A DNA stretch of 13,341 nucleotides from JAIVGV01 sp045807785. Its GTDB lineage: Bacteria > Acidobacteriota > Blastocatellia > Pyrinomonadales > Pyrinomonadaceae. The notes beneath the pieces are model-generated. The model was not told the origin of the DNA. It saw only the letters and a list, made by a program, of their open reading frames with translations, and made no database searches. The stretch lies in assembly GCA_045807785.1 (NCBI GenBank), contig JBJMGS010000099.1:1-13341 (forward strand), in the 5' to 3' direction. Position numbers and translations under genes: made by a program. Below, piece after piece: positions 6,761 to 12,889 of the stretch. Within the stretch, counting starts at the first letter, position 1. The number at the start of each line of letters is the position of its first letter.

Positions 6761-7264
6761 TTAGGCTTTCGCCTTGCGCTGCAACTTTCGGTCGAGCGTT
6801 ACCTTAACCAGCACTCCATATAACAAGCCGAGCAAGGCAGCGGGACCGCTGCCGTAAAACAAAATCAGAAGTGAAAGGCTACCGGCGTCTGCCAGCAGAT
6901 TCGACCTGACAAACGACGGCTGTTTGGATGCGGCCATTAGCACACCTACTACGGAGCCTGCGATTGCTGGAATGATCACACAGCCCAGAGCCAGCACCAC
7001 GCCAACAACCAGATTGATCGCTATGTTGTTTCCGCCGAGATAAACAATCCTCCCGGCTAACCCCCCGAATAGGGCTGCGGATAAACATAGTGTTGCTAAC
7101 CCGACTACGATTCCGAACTGTAATTCCGGGACTGGGTCGGTCAGCAGTGCTTGTATTTTGAGCAGTAGCAGGAGAAGAAAGGCGGCGAGCACTCCCAAAG
7201 CGGCAAACAATAAACTCCATCTCATCCCGACCCTGGCGCAAACATCACGAGTGAGTTCTTGCAT
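6761..7264 (-). CDS. Four-helix integral membrane protein of unknown function
   Basis: A 167-residue protein with four strong hydrophobic segments: about 15-36 (WSLLFAALGVLAAFLLLLLL), 50-72, 82-108 and 128-153. The N-terminus (MQELTRDVCARVG) is short and polar, and the C-terminus is basic (LDRKLQRKAKA), pointing to a cytoplasmic tail. No motif of a known transporter is visible. GAGG eight to twelve bases before ATG 7264 supports the start. It lies 43 bases after the zinc-ribbon gene in the same direction, so the two probably form an operon. The C-terminal coding end nearly touches repeat copy A. Confidence 0.65.
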   Translation of the reverse strand: MQELTRDVCARVGMRWSLLFAALGVLAAFLLLLLLKIQALLTDPVPELQFGIVVGLATLCLSAALFGGLAGRIVYLGGNNIAINLVVGVVLALGCVIIPAIAGSVVGVLMAASKQPSFVRSNLLADAGSLSLLILFYGSGPAALLGLLYGVLVKVTLDRKLQRKAKA

Positions 7265-7307
7265 TCATTTATACCTCGCCAACCAAACACTCGCTCTCAA
7301 TGTCAGT

Positions 7308-7712
7308 TCAACCATGAAGATTATCGTCGCTCGGCGGTCGGACCCGCGACGTACGACCGCGAGTCGCGAAAGCGATTATCGACCTAATGAACCACCTGCC
7401 ACCGCCAATCGCGATAGAAATGCCGCCGATCAGAAACACTGCGCTCAACCCGTAGAGAAGCAGCAGAGCCGCCACATCATTCACTCTCAGCGCGGTGTGC
7501 TTGTTCGCGAAGACAACTGACGCGAAGACAGCAATGAGCAGCAGGAAGCAGCCAATCCCGAAAAACAGGGTGCCGCCGATACAGCCGCGCACGCGCATAT
7601 CGCTTTGCGTCACGAACGTATTTCGATGACCGCAGTTCGGGCAAAACGGGAACGGCTGCGATGAATGGTAGCGGCACTCGATGTTCAGACAGACGTAATC
7701 CTCAGATGCCAT
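7308..7712 (-). CDS. Zinc-ribbon membrane protein
   Basis: A 134-residue protein. The N-terminus carries a four-cysteine zinc ribbon: CLNIEC and CPNC (about residues 8-30). Two membrane helices follow (about 47-70 and 81-103), then a basic tail (ATRGRTSRVRPPSDD). This layout, a cytosolic zinc ribbon fused to two helices, is common in small envelope proteins without known function. The start is placed at ATG 7710-7712; a GTG at 7719-7721 would add three residues. It is first in the probable two-gene leftward operon with 6761-7264. The sequence just upstream is the FNPQPDPP pseudogene stub and repeat copy B, which may supply its promoter. Confidence 0.65.
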   Translation of the reverse strand: MASEDYVCLNIECRYHSSQPFPFCPNCGHRNTFVTQSDMRVRGCIGGTLFFGIGCFLLLIAVFASVVFANKHTALRVNDVAALLLLYGLSAVFLIGGISIAIGGGRWFIRSIIAFATRGRTSRVRPPSDDNLHG

Positions 7713-7733
7713 GGCATTCACTGGCTCTCGGTG

Positions 7734-7823
7734 TCATAAGCGATTGATCACGCAGGCGGTTTGCCCATCCGTCGCCGGTGCGACTGCGGTCGCCACTCGC
7801 TTTCGAATATTGAGCCGTCTCGT
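7734..7823 (-). pseudogene. 5' stub of a duplicated FNPQPDPP gene
   Basis: Read on the minus strand it gives TRRLNIRKRVATAVAP, matching MRRLNIWKRVTIAIAL of the gene at 6074-6628, then leaves the family sequence and stops at TGA 7734-7736 after 29 residues. The start ATG has become ACG (7821-7823). With the conserved upstream region at 7824-7951 it shows that a whole promoter-plus-gene unit was once duplicated and this copy was deleted and decayed. Confidence 0.7.
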
Positions 7824-7951
7824 GTGTTCCCCCTGTTGGCTGTATTGAATTCTGCTCTCAGCCCTATAACGCGGGAAAACGGGCCGGGCGACACCATCCG
7901 CAACAGAAATGTCATGTTGATTGTGAATGGCAGGTCGTGGTGAAAGCGGCT
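7797..7951. repeat. Upstream/5' repeat, copy B
   Basis: It matches 6600-6752. GCGACACCATCCGCAAC recurs unchanged at 7888-7904, followed by AGAAATGTCATGTTGATTGTGAATGGCAGG (given here across two short parts: AGAAATGTCATGTT, then GATTGTGAATGGCAGG). Unlike copy A it runs directly into a TATAAT box on the plus strand and lies between the leftward zinc-ribbon gene and the rightward sigma gene, so it is a divergent control region. Confidence 0.75.
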
Positions 7952-7956
7952 GCGTG

Positions 7957-7962
7957 TATAAT
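7957..7962 (+). promoter_or_regulatory. Candidate -10 box for the sigma factor gene
   Basis: TATAAT, preceded directly by GTG, lies 45 bases before ATG 8008. No good -35 box is present 16-18 bases upstream (GTCGTG region), so either the promoter depends on an activator or on another sigma factor, or the match is coincidental. The adjoining repeat copy B is the obvious place for an operator. Confidence 0.4.
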
Positions 7963-8007
7963 CCGGTTGCCTTTCGGAATCGTGCCGTTTCGTGTGATGG
8001 ACGGACA

Positions 8008-8580
8008 ATGCCTCTATCCAATTTAGAAAACGTCACCGGCTTGCTGGTTGATTGGAGCAACGGCGATCAGGCAGCGTATGAGCGATTGGTTCCCCTGGTC
8101 TATGCGGAACTGCATCGGCTCGCGCATCACTACATGAACCGCGAGCGTGGCGATCACACCTTGCAAACGACGGCGCTGGTTAACGAAGCTTACGTTCGTC
8201 TGGTCGATCAGAAAAAAACGCGTTGGCAAAATCGCGCCCAGTTCTTTGGGATTTGCGCTGAAATGATGAGGCGAATCCTCGTTGACTACGCGCGCCGACA
8301 GCAGTACCAAAAGCGCGGCGGCGGCGCTCAAAGAGTCACCCTCGACGAAACGGCACAGGTCGCCGAAGGGAAGACCGCCGACCTGGTGGCGCTGGACGAA
8401 GCGCTTGAAAGTCTCGCGAAATTCGATCCGCGCAAAGCGCGCGTAGTCGAATTGCGCTTCTTCGGTGGCTTGAGCGTCGATGAGACAGCCGAAGTGATGG
8501 GCATTCATCCCAACACAGTTATTCGTGACTGGAGCGTGGCCCGCTCGTGGCTATATAAAGCAGTCACAAGCCAGCCGTAA
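8008..8580 (+). CDS. ECF-type RNA polymerase sigma factor (TIGR02999/Sigma70_ECF family)
   Basis: A 190-residue protein. Region 2 spans about 13-100, with LLVDWSNGDQAAYERLVPLV (12-31) and DHTLQTTALVNEAYVRLVDQ (49-68), both typical of this family, and AQFFGICAEMMRRILVDYAR. Region 4 (about 127-187) has LESLAKFDPRKARVVELRFF, then a helix-turn-helix GLSVDETAEVMGIHPNTVIRDW. It should direct RNA polymerase to a stress or envelope regulon. ATG 8008 is chosen because the family starts just before NVTGLL; a longer frame to 7927 enters the repeat and -10 box. No anti-sigma factor gene is adjacent. Instead a Ser/Thr kinase follows 52 bases later in the same direction, as is usual for this family, so phosphorylation is the likely control of the factor (inference). 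Confidence 0.9.
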   Translation: MPLSNLENVTGLLVDWSNGDQAAYERLVPLVYAELHRLAHHYMNRERGDHTLQTTALVNEAYVRLVDQKKTRWQNRAQFFGICAEMMRRILVDYARRQQYQKRGGGAQRVTLDETAQVAEGKTADLVALDEALESLAKFDPRKARVVELRFFGGLSVDETAEVMGIHPNTVIRDWSVARSWLYKAVTSQP

Positions 8581-8632
8581 CACGTTAGCATCCCAGCATC
8601 CCGCAAAATCCGACCTTTGAGTTTTCTTGCCG

Positions 8633-11230
8633 ATGACTCCTGAGCGCTGGCAAAGAATCGAAGACCTCTTTCACGCGGCGCGTGAACTCTCGCCGGACGA
8701 GCGCGTGTCTTTTCTACAAAGGGCTTGTGACGGCGATGCGGCGCTCATTGCGGAGGTCGGCGGTCTTCTGCGCTGTGACACGGAGGCAGGCTCCTTCATC
8801 GAGGCCGAAGCTCTTCACGTCGTCGCCTCTCTCGTCGCGCGCGAGCGCGAGCAGGCGATGCTTGGCAGACACATCGGCCAGTATCGTGTCGAATCGTTGC
8901 TCGGCGCGGGCGGGATGGGCGAGGTTTACCTCGCGGAAGACACGCGACTGAATCGCCCGGTCGCGCTCAAGCTTCTGCACCCGCAACTGACGAGCGACGA
9001 CGCCCGCGTCCATCGCCTGCTGAAAGAGGCGCAGACGGCCTCCGCCCTCAACCACCCGAACATTGTCACCGTCTACGGCGTCGAACAGTCGGACGACCAG
9101 TTGCAACTGATGGCGACCGAGTACGTCGAAGGCCAGACGCTCAGGCGGCGCATGAGCGAAGCAAGGTTGAGCGTGGCCGAGGGCGTCGCCGTCGCCGTTC
9201 AGGTCGGGCGCGCTCTGGTGGCCGCGCACGAGGCGGGCGTCATACACCGCGACATCAAGCCGGAAAACATCATGGTGCGCCCTGACGGCATCGTGAAAGT
9301 GCTCGACTTCGGCATCGCCAAGCTGGCGGAGGAGCGCTCTCTACCGTTTTCGACCTTAGGCACGGGGACGACGACCGAGCAGGGTGTCGTCGCGGGCACC
9401 GTGTATTACATGTCGCCGGAGCAGTTAAGAAGACTCAAGACGGATGCGCGCACAGACATCTGGAGTCTGGGCTGTGTGCTCTACGAGATGGTTGCGGGGC
9501 GCGCGCCCTTCGCCGGCGAGACGGCGAGCGACGTGGTCGTCCAGGTGCTCGACCGCGAGCCGCCCTCCCTCGCGGAGCTTGCTCCCGCTGCGACGCCCGC
9601 ACTGCAAAAGATCGTCAGTCGTGCGCTCACCAAGAATCCCCAAGAGAGATACCAAACCGCGCGCGAGATGCTGGGCGACCTTGAGCAGTCGCAGCACGAC
9701 GGCGTAGCGAATGGCCGTGTGCGTAAGTACGTGGGCTTCGTCGGTGGGACGGCCTCGCGTCGGGCCATCGTGATTGCGCTCGTCGCGATTCTATTCGTGC
9801 TGGCCGCCGCTCTCTACTTTCCACACCGGGCGCGTCGAACGATCAACTCGATGGCCGTCCTGCCTTTCGTCAACGCGGGCGGCGATCCCAACTCCGAATA
9901 CATCTCGGACGGGATCACCGAGAGCCTCATCAACAACCTTTCGCGGCTTCCCAACCTGAAAGTCATCGCGCGCAGCTCCGTCTTCCGCTACAAGGTGCGC
10001 GACCCGCAGGCCGACGCGCCAGACCCGCAGGAGGTGGCGCGCGCACTCGGCGTGCAGGCGGTACTCACGGGGCGCGTCGTGCAGACGGGCGATGAGCTGC
10101 GCGTCAGCGCCGAGTTGGTCAACGCCGACGACAACAGCCACATCTGGGGTGAGCAGTACAACCGCAAACTCTCGGACGTGTTCGGCGTGCAGGAAGAGAT
10201 TTCCAGGGACATCTCACGGCAGTTGCGTCTGCGTCTGACGGGCGAGGCGAGCGAGGAGATGACGAAGCGGCGCACCGACAATCTTAAAGCCTTCGAGTTC
10301 TACACGCGCGGGCGCGCATACATTCATCGACGCACGCGCGAAGACCTTGAGATCGCCGCGCGCTTCTACGAGCAGGCCATCGCCGAAGACCCCAACTACG
10401 CTCTCGCCTACGCGGGGCTAGGCGAAGCCTACGGCAACCTCGGCGTGCGCGGCTACATCCCGCCGTCGGAAGGCCGCCGCCGTCTCGAAGAGGCCGCGCG
10501 CCGCGCCGTCTCCTTAGACCCGAACCTCGCCGAGGCGCACGTCGCGGTCGGCTACTCGCTGATGGGTTTTGCGCCTTACAACTTCCCCGACGCCGAGCGC
10601 GAGTTGCGACGCGCCACCGAGCTGAGCCCCAGCCTCGCCATCGCGCACCTATATCTCGCGCTCACGTTTTTGCGCGAGGGCAGACTCGACGAGGGCTTGC
10701 GCGAGATGCTCACGGCGCGCGAGCTAGACCCGCTCTCGGCGATCATCGCGCGGCAGGTGGCGCTCCACTACCTCCTCAAGCGCGACTACGCGCGCGCCCT
10801 GCAAGTTCTCCGGCAGGCGAACGAGCTGGGGCCGGCCTTCACGACGACCACCGAGATCGGCATCTACACCCAGAACCGCCTCTACGACGAAGCGCTCGCC
10901 GGACTCGACGCGGCCAAGCGCGAGCGCCACGACGACCCGGTTCTGATCTACGACACGGGTCTCGTCTATGCCGCCGAGGGGCGTCGCCGGGAGGCGCTCG
11001 AAGTCGTGCGGCAGTTGGAGCGGCTCTCCGCCGCCGACGCGAGTCAGGCGGAGTGGATCGCCAAAATCTACGCGGCGCTCGGCGAGCGCGACGAGGCGTT
11101 CGCGTGGCTTGAGCGCGGACTGGGAACGGGCGCGATAGGCGGTTTCTACAAAGACGAGCCGGTCTGGGACTCGCTGCGCGACGATCCGCGCTTCGCGAAC
11201 TTGCTACGCCAGATGGGGATCCCGCAGTAA
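8633..11230 (+). CDS. Membrane Ser/Thr protein kinase with TolB/FlgO-like and TPR domains
   Basis: An 865-residue protein. Residues 1-75 are a helical leader (MTPERWQRIEDLFHAA) typical of acidobacterial kinases paired with ECF factors. The kinase domain (about 82-350) is complete: glycine loop GAGGMG (91-96), Lys113, helix-C Glu132, HRDIKPEN (Asp207, Asn212), DFG (225-227), SPE (261-263). One membrane helix (about 377-396) leads to an exported or periplasmic half: a TolB/FlgO-like alpha-beta module (about 405-537, MAVLPFVNAGG and ISDGITESLINNLS), then TPR-like helices (about 552-860). The kinase should be active and sense something through the outer half. ATG 8633 is preferred to the TTG at 8627. 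The sigma gene just upstream is the probable regulatory partner. Confidence 0.9.
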   Translation: MTPERWQRIEDLFHAARELSPDERVSFLQRACDGDAALIAEVGGLLRCDTEAGSFIEAEALHVVASLVAREREQAMLGRHIGQYRVESLLGAGGMGEVYLAEDTRLNRPVALKLLHPQLTSDDARVHRLLKEAQTASALNHPNIVTVYGVEQSDDQLQLMATEYVEGQTLRRRMSEARLSVAEGVAVAVQVGRALVAAHEAGVIHRDIKPENIMVRPDGIVKVLDFGIAKLAEERSLPFSTLGTGTTTEQGVVAGTVYYMSPEQLRRLKTDARTDIWSLGCVLYEMVAGRAPFAGETASDVVVQVLDREPPSLAELAPAATPALQKIVSRALTKNPQERYQTAREMLGDLEQSQHDGVANGRVRKYVGFVGGTASRRAIVIALVAILFVLAAALYFPHRARRTINSMAVLPFVNAGGDPNSEYISDGITESLINNLSRLPNLKVIARSSVFRYKVRDPQADAPDPQEVARALGVQAVLTGRVVQTGDELRVSAELVNADDNSHIWGEQYNRKLSDVFGVQEEISRDISRQLRLRLTGEASEEMTKRRTDNLKAFEFYTRGRAYIHRRTREDLEIAARFYEQAIAEDPNYALAYAGLGEAYGNLGVRGYIPPSEGRRRLEEAARRAVSLDPNLAEAHVAVGYSLMGFAPYNFPDAERELRRATELSPSLAIAHLYLALTFLREGRLDEGLREMLTARELDPLSAIIARQVALHYLLKRDYARALQVLRQANELGPAFTTTTEIGIYTQNRLYDEALAGLDAAKRERHDDPVLIYDTGLVYAAEGRRREALEVVRQLERLSAADASQAEWIAKIYAALGERDEAFAWLERGLGTGAIGGFYKDEPVWDSLRDDPRFANLLRQMGIPQ

Positions 11231-11313
11231 AGAGTTTTCCCCGCTTTCGACTCTGGATCTTCTGTGGGAAGTTCTAAGCGGTCTGTGTAAGTGAGTGTTG
11301 GTTGAGCCCGCCC

Positions 11314-11342
11314 ATGGGGGTTCTTGAGAACCCCCCATATTT
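11314..11342 (+). terminator. Hairpin terminator after the kinase gene
   Basis: ATGGGGGTTC and GAACCCCCCAT form a strong stem (one bulged base) around a TTGA loop, about 85 bases after the kinase stop. The following tract is only ATATTTG, so intrinsic termination may be weak. A second hairpin, GATGGTC/GACCATC (11343-11349/11359-11365), follows at once. Being nearly symmetric, the pair may also act on leftward transcripts. Confidence 0.5.
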
Positions 11343-11433
11343 GATGGTCTCAAACAATGACCATCTCTAATTGTAAGCTCTCAGAGTAATGCTCCGTCAG
11401 CTCGTAAAATGCGGTCGCTTATCCGCATTTACT

Positions 11434-11460
11434 CTATCCAAAAGGCAAAGACACTCTCAT
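11434..11460 (-). other. Eight-codon ORF with strong ribosome-binding site
   Basis: On the minus strand AAAAAGGAGG lies seven bases before ATG (11458-11460), which opens MRVSLPFG and stops at TAG. The AAATGCGG/CCGCATTT hairpin follows within a few bases. It may be a leader peptide or the first codons of a deleted gene, for example one read downstream of the integrase. A strong ribosome-binding site with so short an ORF is unusual enough to record, though chance is possible. Confidence 0.3.
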
Positions 11461-11552
11461 AAGTGACCTCCTTTTTATAATCTATCGAACGAGTCGTTTC
11501 AGTTATATTGTCCCGTACGTGATTCCTTCATTCATTCCTCCCGGCTTTGAAT

Positions 11553-11782
11553 TTAATTCGTCCCGCTCTTGAAGAGAATCTTTTCAAGTTTCTCCGTCGC
11601 GCCTTGCTGCATATCCGGCAGGACGTGCGAATACACGTCCATCGTAAGAGTGATGGGAGAGTGACCGAGACGTTCACCAACAACTTTCGGGTTCTCGTTC
11701 GCGGCCAGTAAGAGCGTGGCGCATGTGTGACGAAGATCGTACAGGCGAAGAGTGTCCGGCAATTTAGCGCGCCTCAAAATAG
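11553..11782 (-). pseudogene. Tyrosine recombinase (phage-type integrase), C-terminal fragment
   Basis: The fragment reads ILRRAKLPDTLRLYDLRHTC onward and ends KILFKSGTN, about 75 residues, against about 350-400 for intact integrases of this kind. It retains box II of the catalytic domain: Arg-His in YDLRHTCATLLL, His in ERLGHSPITL, and the nucleophile Tyr in MDVYSHVLPDMQQ. The N-terminal DNA-binding domains and the first catalytic Arg are missing. The break is precise: family sequence stops at about 11782, exactly where the tRNA-derived direct repeat begins. A start at ATG 11775-11777 is possible but would not give an active enzyme. It is most likely the relic of the integrase that made the island. 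Confidence 0.85.
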
Positions 11783-11835
11783 GGGGTTCGAGTCCCTGCC
11801 TCCCAGTCTTTTAGTCACAAACACTTACGGGCAGC
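11783..11835 (+). repeat. Right direct repeat (attR-like) with tRNA-Gln 3' end
   Basis: It is the second copy of 110-162: 33 identical bases (11783-11815), then 18 of 20. It contains the T-arm 3' part and acceptor 3' strand of the tRNA but no 5' half, so it is not a gene. It joins the broken end of one integrase on its left and lies 59 bases from the tail of another on its right, consistent with an attR or with the junction of two tandem elements. Confidence 0.8.
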
Positions 11836-11858
11836 CTTGAAATAGGGCTGCCCGTTTT
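11827..11858 (+). terminator. Duplicated tRNA terminator hairpin
   Basis: ACGGGCAGCC (11827-11836) pairs with GGCTGCCCGT (11846-11855) around a nine-base loop and is followed by TTT. It is the counterpart of the hairpin at 154-177, with the same lower stem but a different loop and top base pair. The compensated change at the stem tip (T-A to C-G) shows that the two copies diverged while keeping the fold. Confidence 0.55.
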
Positions 11859-11893
11859 GTGTGCCGATAAGTGTGCCAACTTCGCCGCTCGCC

Positions 11894-11992
11894 TCATCCA
11901 CTGAAAAGCATCTTCTCCAATTTCTCTGTCGCGGCTTGCTGCATGTCCGGCAAAACGTGAGAGTAAATATCCATTGAGAGCGTAATTGGAGA
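11894..11992 (-). pseudogene. Second tyrosine recombinase tail (related to the first)
   Basis: On the minus strand the frame reads SPITLSMDIYSHVLPDMQQA, then ATEKLEKMLFSG and a TGA stop at 11894-11896. This is the same family as the fragment at 11553-11782 (there SPITLTMDVYSHVLPDMQQG, ATEKLEKILFKSG). Only the last 32 residues, including the nucleophile Tyr, remain. Homology stops at about 11992, next to the GC-rich junction. It is a separate integrase copy, not a duplicate piece of the first: nucleotide differences are spread through third positions and elsewhere. Confidence 0.75.
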
Positions 11993-11995
11993 TCA

Positions 11996-12052
11996 ACCGG
12001 CGGCAGGGCCGGGGCGCGATCAGATTCCGGGGCGCGAATCCCGCCGGCCGGT
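11996..12052. repeat. GC-rich junction with inverted and direct repeats
   Basis: CCGGCGG (11997-12003) pairs with CCGCCGG (12041-12047), and CCGGGGCGCGA occurs twice (12009-12019 and 12027-12037). The GCGAATCCC segment superficially resembles a tRNA T arm, but no cloverleaf can be drawn. The segment lies where integrase homology ends and before the cassette gene, so it marks a rearrangement junction. The palindrome CGAAGGCCCTTCG (12059-12071) follows. Confidence 0.4.
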
Positions 12053-12087
12053 GGCAGACGAAGGCCCTTCGGCGTTTTGTGAGGCCG

Positions 12088-12642
12088 CTAGTGAGTGCGA
12101 GACAGGCGTGAACGCAGCTTAGGCGGTTTGGTTAACTCGGCCAGTAGCCGCACCGCCCGCTCGTAATAAACACCTTCGGCATACGCGGCGATGCCTGTCT
12201 CGCTTTCTTGGAGGATTTCTGCGTACCACCTCAACGGCGCACGCACGTCCTCAAGACGCGTGAGATTAGCTTCGATCGCGTGTTGGATTCGATCAAAATA
12301 GTATAGGGCACGATCAAATTCTAACCTCGCAGCAATTACATCTTGATCGTTGCTTGAACGACCGGACTCGAAGGCTTGCCGGAAAGCCTTAAAGAATTTG
12401 GCATCGTCAGTTGTTTTATCGGTACTCCACTTCCCGCGATCAATCTTCCGTAACACCTCTCCAGCCGGATCATCAAAAAGAGTGTCCAGTAGCTCGTACC
12501 CAAAACGCGCTTGATCCTGCCGGCGCACCCGGCGCTCACGAATCGAGTTGAAGAGTAGCTGGATGAGCGCTATCCCCGCCCCCACGGACGCGGCTATCCA
12601 GGCAAGGACTTGGTACGGATTTGGCACCTCTGATTGGCTCAT
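12088..12642 (-). CDS. Membrane-anchored protein of unknown function (cassette gene)
   Basis: A 184-residue protein. The short polar start MSQSEVPNPYQ is followed by one membrane helix (about 12-33, VLAWIAASVGAGIALIQLLF), then a basic stop-transfer (RERRVRRQDQ) and a mostly helical, charged cytosolic domain (about 45-184). The general layout resembles DUF4760-type proteins, but I cannot confirm this. The start at ATG 12640-12642 is chosen because the GTTAGGC core of an attC ends 21 bases upstream; a longer frame to 12726 would run through the attC. The 3' attC expected beyond the stop is missing, so the cassette is truncated on that side. Confidence 0.65.
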   Translation of the reverse strand: MSQSEVPNPYQVLAWIAASVGAGIALIQLLFNSIRERRVRRQDQARFGYELLDTLFDDPAGEVLRKIDRGKWSTDKTTDDAKFFKAFRQAFESGRSSNDQDVIAARLEFDRALYYFDRIQHAIEANLTRLEDVRAPLRWYAEILQESETGIAAYAEGVYYERAVRLLAELTKPPKLRSRLSRTH

Positions 12643-12663
12643 TTGTCTATCAAAGTTTTGTCG

Positions 12664-12773
12664 GCCTAACGCCTGAATTAACCCGCGCCGAGCGAGAAGC
12701 GCACAGCATACGCCGTAAGGAATCATCTTGAAAAGGATGCTCTCGAGGCGCCGGGTTGAATGAGTTGTTAGCG
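12664..12773 (-). other. attC recombination site, minus strand
   Basis: Read on the minus strand it begins CGCTAAC and ends GTTAGGC (12664-12670), a consensus core. The arms pair as AACTCATTCAACCCGGCGCC against GGCGCGGGTTAATTCAGGC: the ATT-AACCCG blocks match with an extra C on the left arm, the extrahelical pattern expected of attC. The span is 110 bases. The first box departs from RYYYAAC at its outer two positions, which is tolerated in R''. The site is directly upstream of the gene ending at 12088, as attC of the preceding cassette would be. Confidence 0.7.
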
Positions 12774-12825
12774 GCGGCCGTTGAAACTGTTCTCTTCATG
12801 CTCACACTCTGCCTGACCCGAATTC

Positions 12826-12848
12826 TTGACTTGCACCTGCATTATAAT
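12826..12848 (+). promoter_or_regulatory. Promoter-like elements before the second kinase gene
   Basis: TTGACT (12826-12831) and TATAAT (12843-12848) lie 42-64 bases before the kinase start. The spacer between them is only 11 bases, too short for one sigma-70 promoter. A better-spaced reading is TTGACT with TAGAGT at 12848-12853 (16 bases), or TATAAT with a weak -35 further upstream. The A+T-rich tract right after the attC is a plausible start region in any case. Confidence 0.4.
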
Positions 12849-12889
12849 AGAGTACAGTCTTGTTCAGAGTAGAGAAGTACATACCATTG

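Larger units (their letters stand above)
11231..11552. other. Non-coding stretch between kinase and integrase remnant
   Basis: These 322 bases are A+T-richer than the kinase gene and contain no sizeable gene. They hold three hairpins (11314-11337, 11343-11365 and AAATGCGG/CCGCATTT at 11407-11414/11423-11430) and, on the minus strand, a strong ribosome-binding site with an eight-codon ORF (11434-11460). The density of small inverted repeats just inside the right att-like repeat suggests remains of the element's control or transfer end, but no known site is recognised. Confidence 0.5.
11993..12669 (-). mobile_element. Gene cassette 3, truncated at its 3' end
   Basis: On the minus strand the unit starts at the core cut point (12669) and carries one gene (12088-12642) 21 bases after the core. 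No attC is found between the stop and the integrase tail at 11992; a GC-rich repeat junction lies there instead. The left coordinate is therefore only the limit of what could belong to it. Orientation is opposite to cassettes 1 and 2. Confidence 0.45.

Noticed and set aside
8023..8508. Open frame of 161 codons on the minus strand
   Set aside because: It is antisense to the ECF sigma factor, which is certain from its sigma region 2 and 4 motifs.
11811..11996. Open frame of 61 codons on the minus strand
   Set aside because: It is the wrong frame over the second integrase tail; the neighbouring frame gives the recognisable SPITLSMDIYSHVLPDMQQ sequence.
12007..12050. Possible second tRNA (T-arm-like GCGAATCCC followed by a GC-rich stem)
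   Set aside because: No D arm, anticodon arm or acceptor pairing of correct length can be drawn; the stem is explained by the short inverted repeat.
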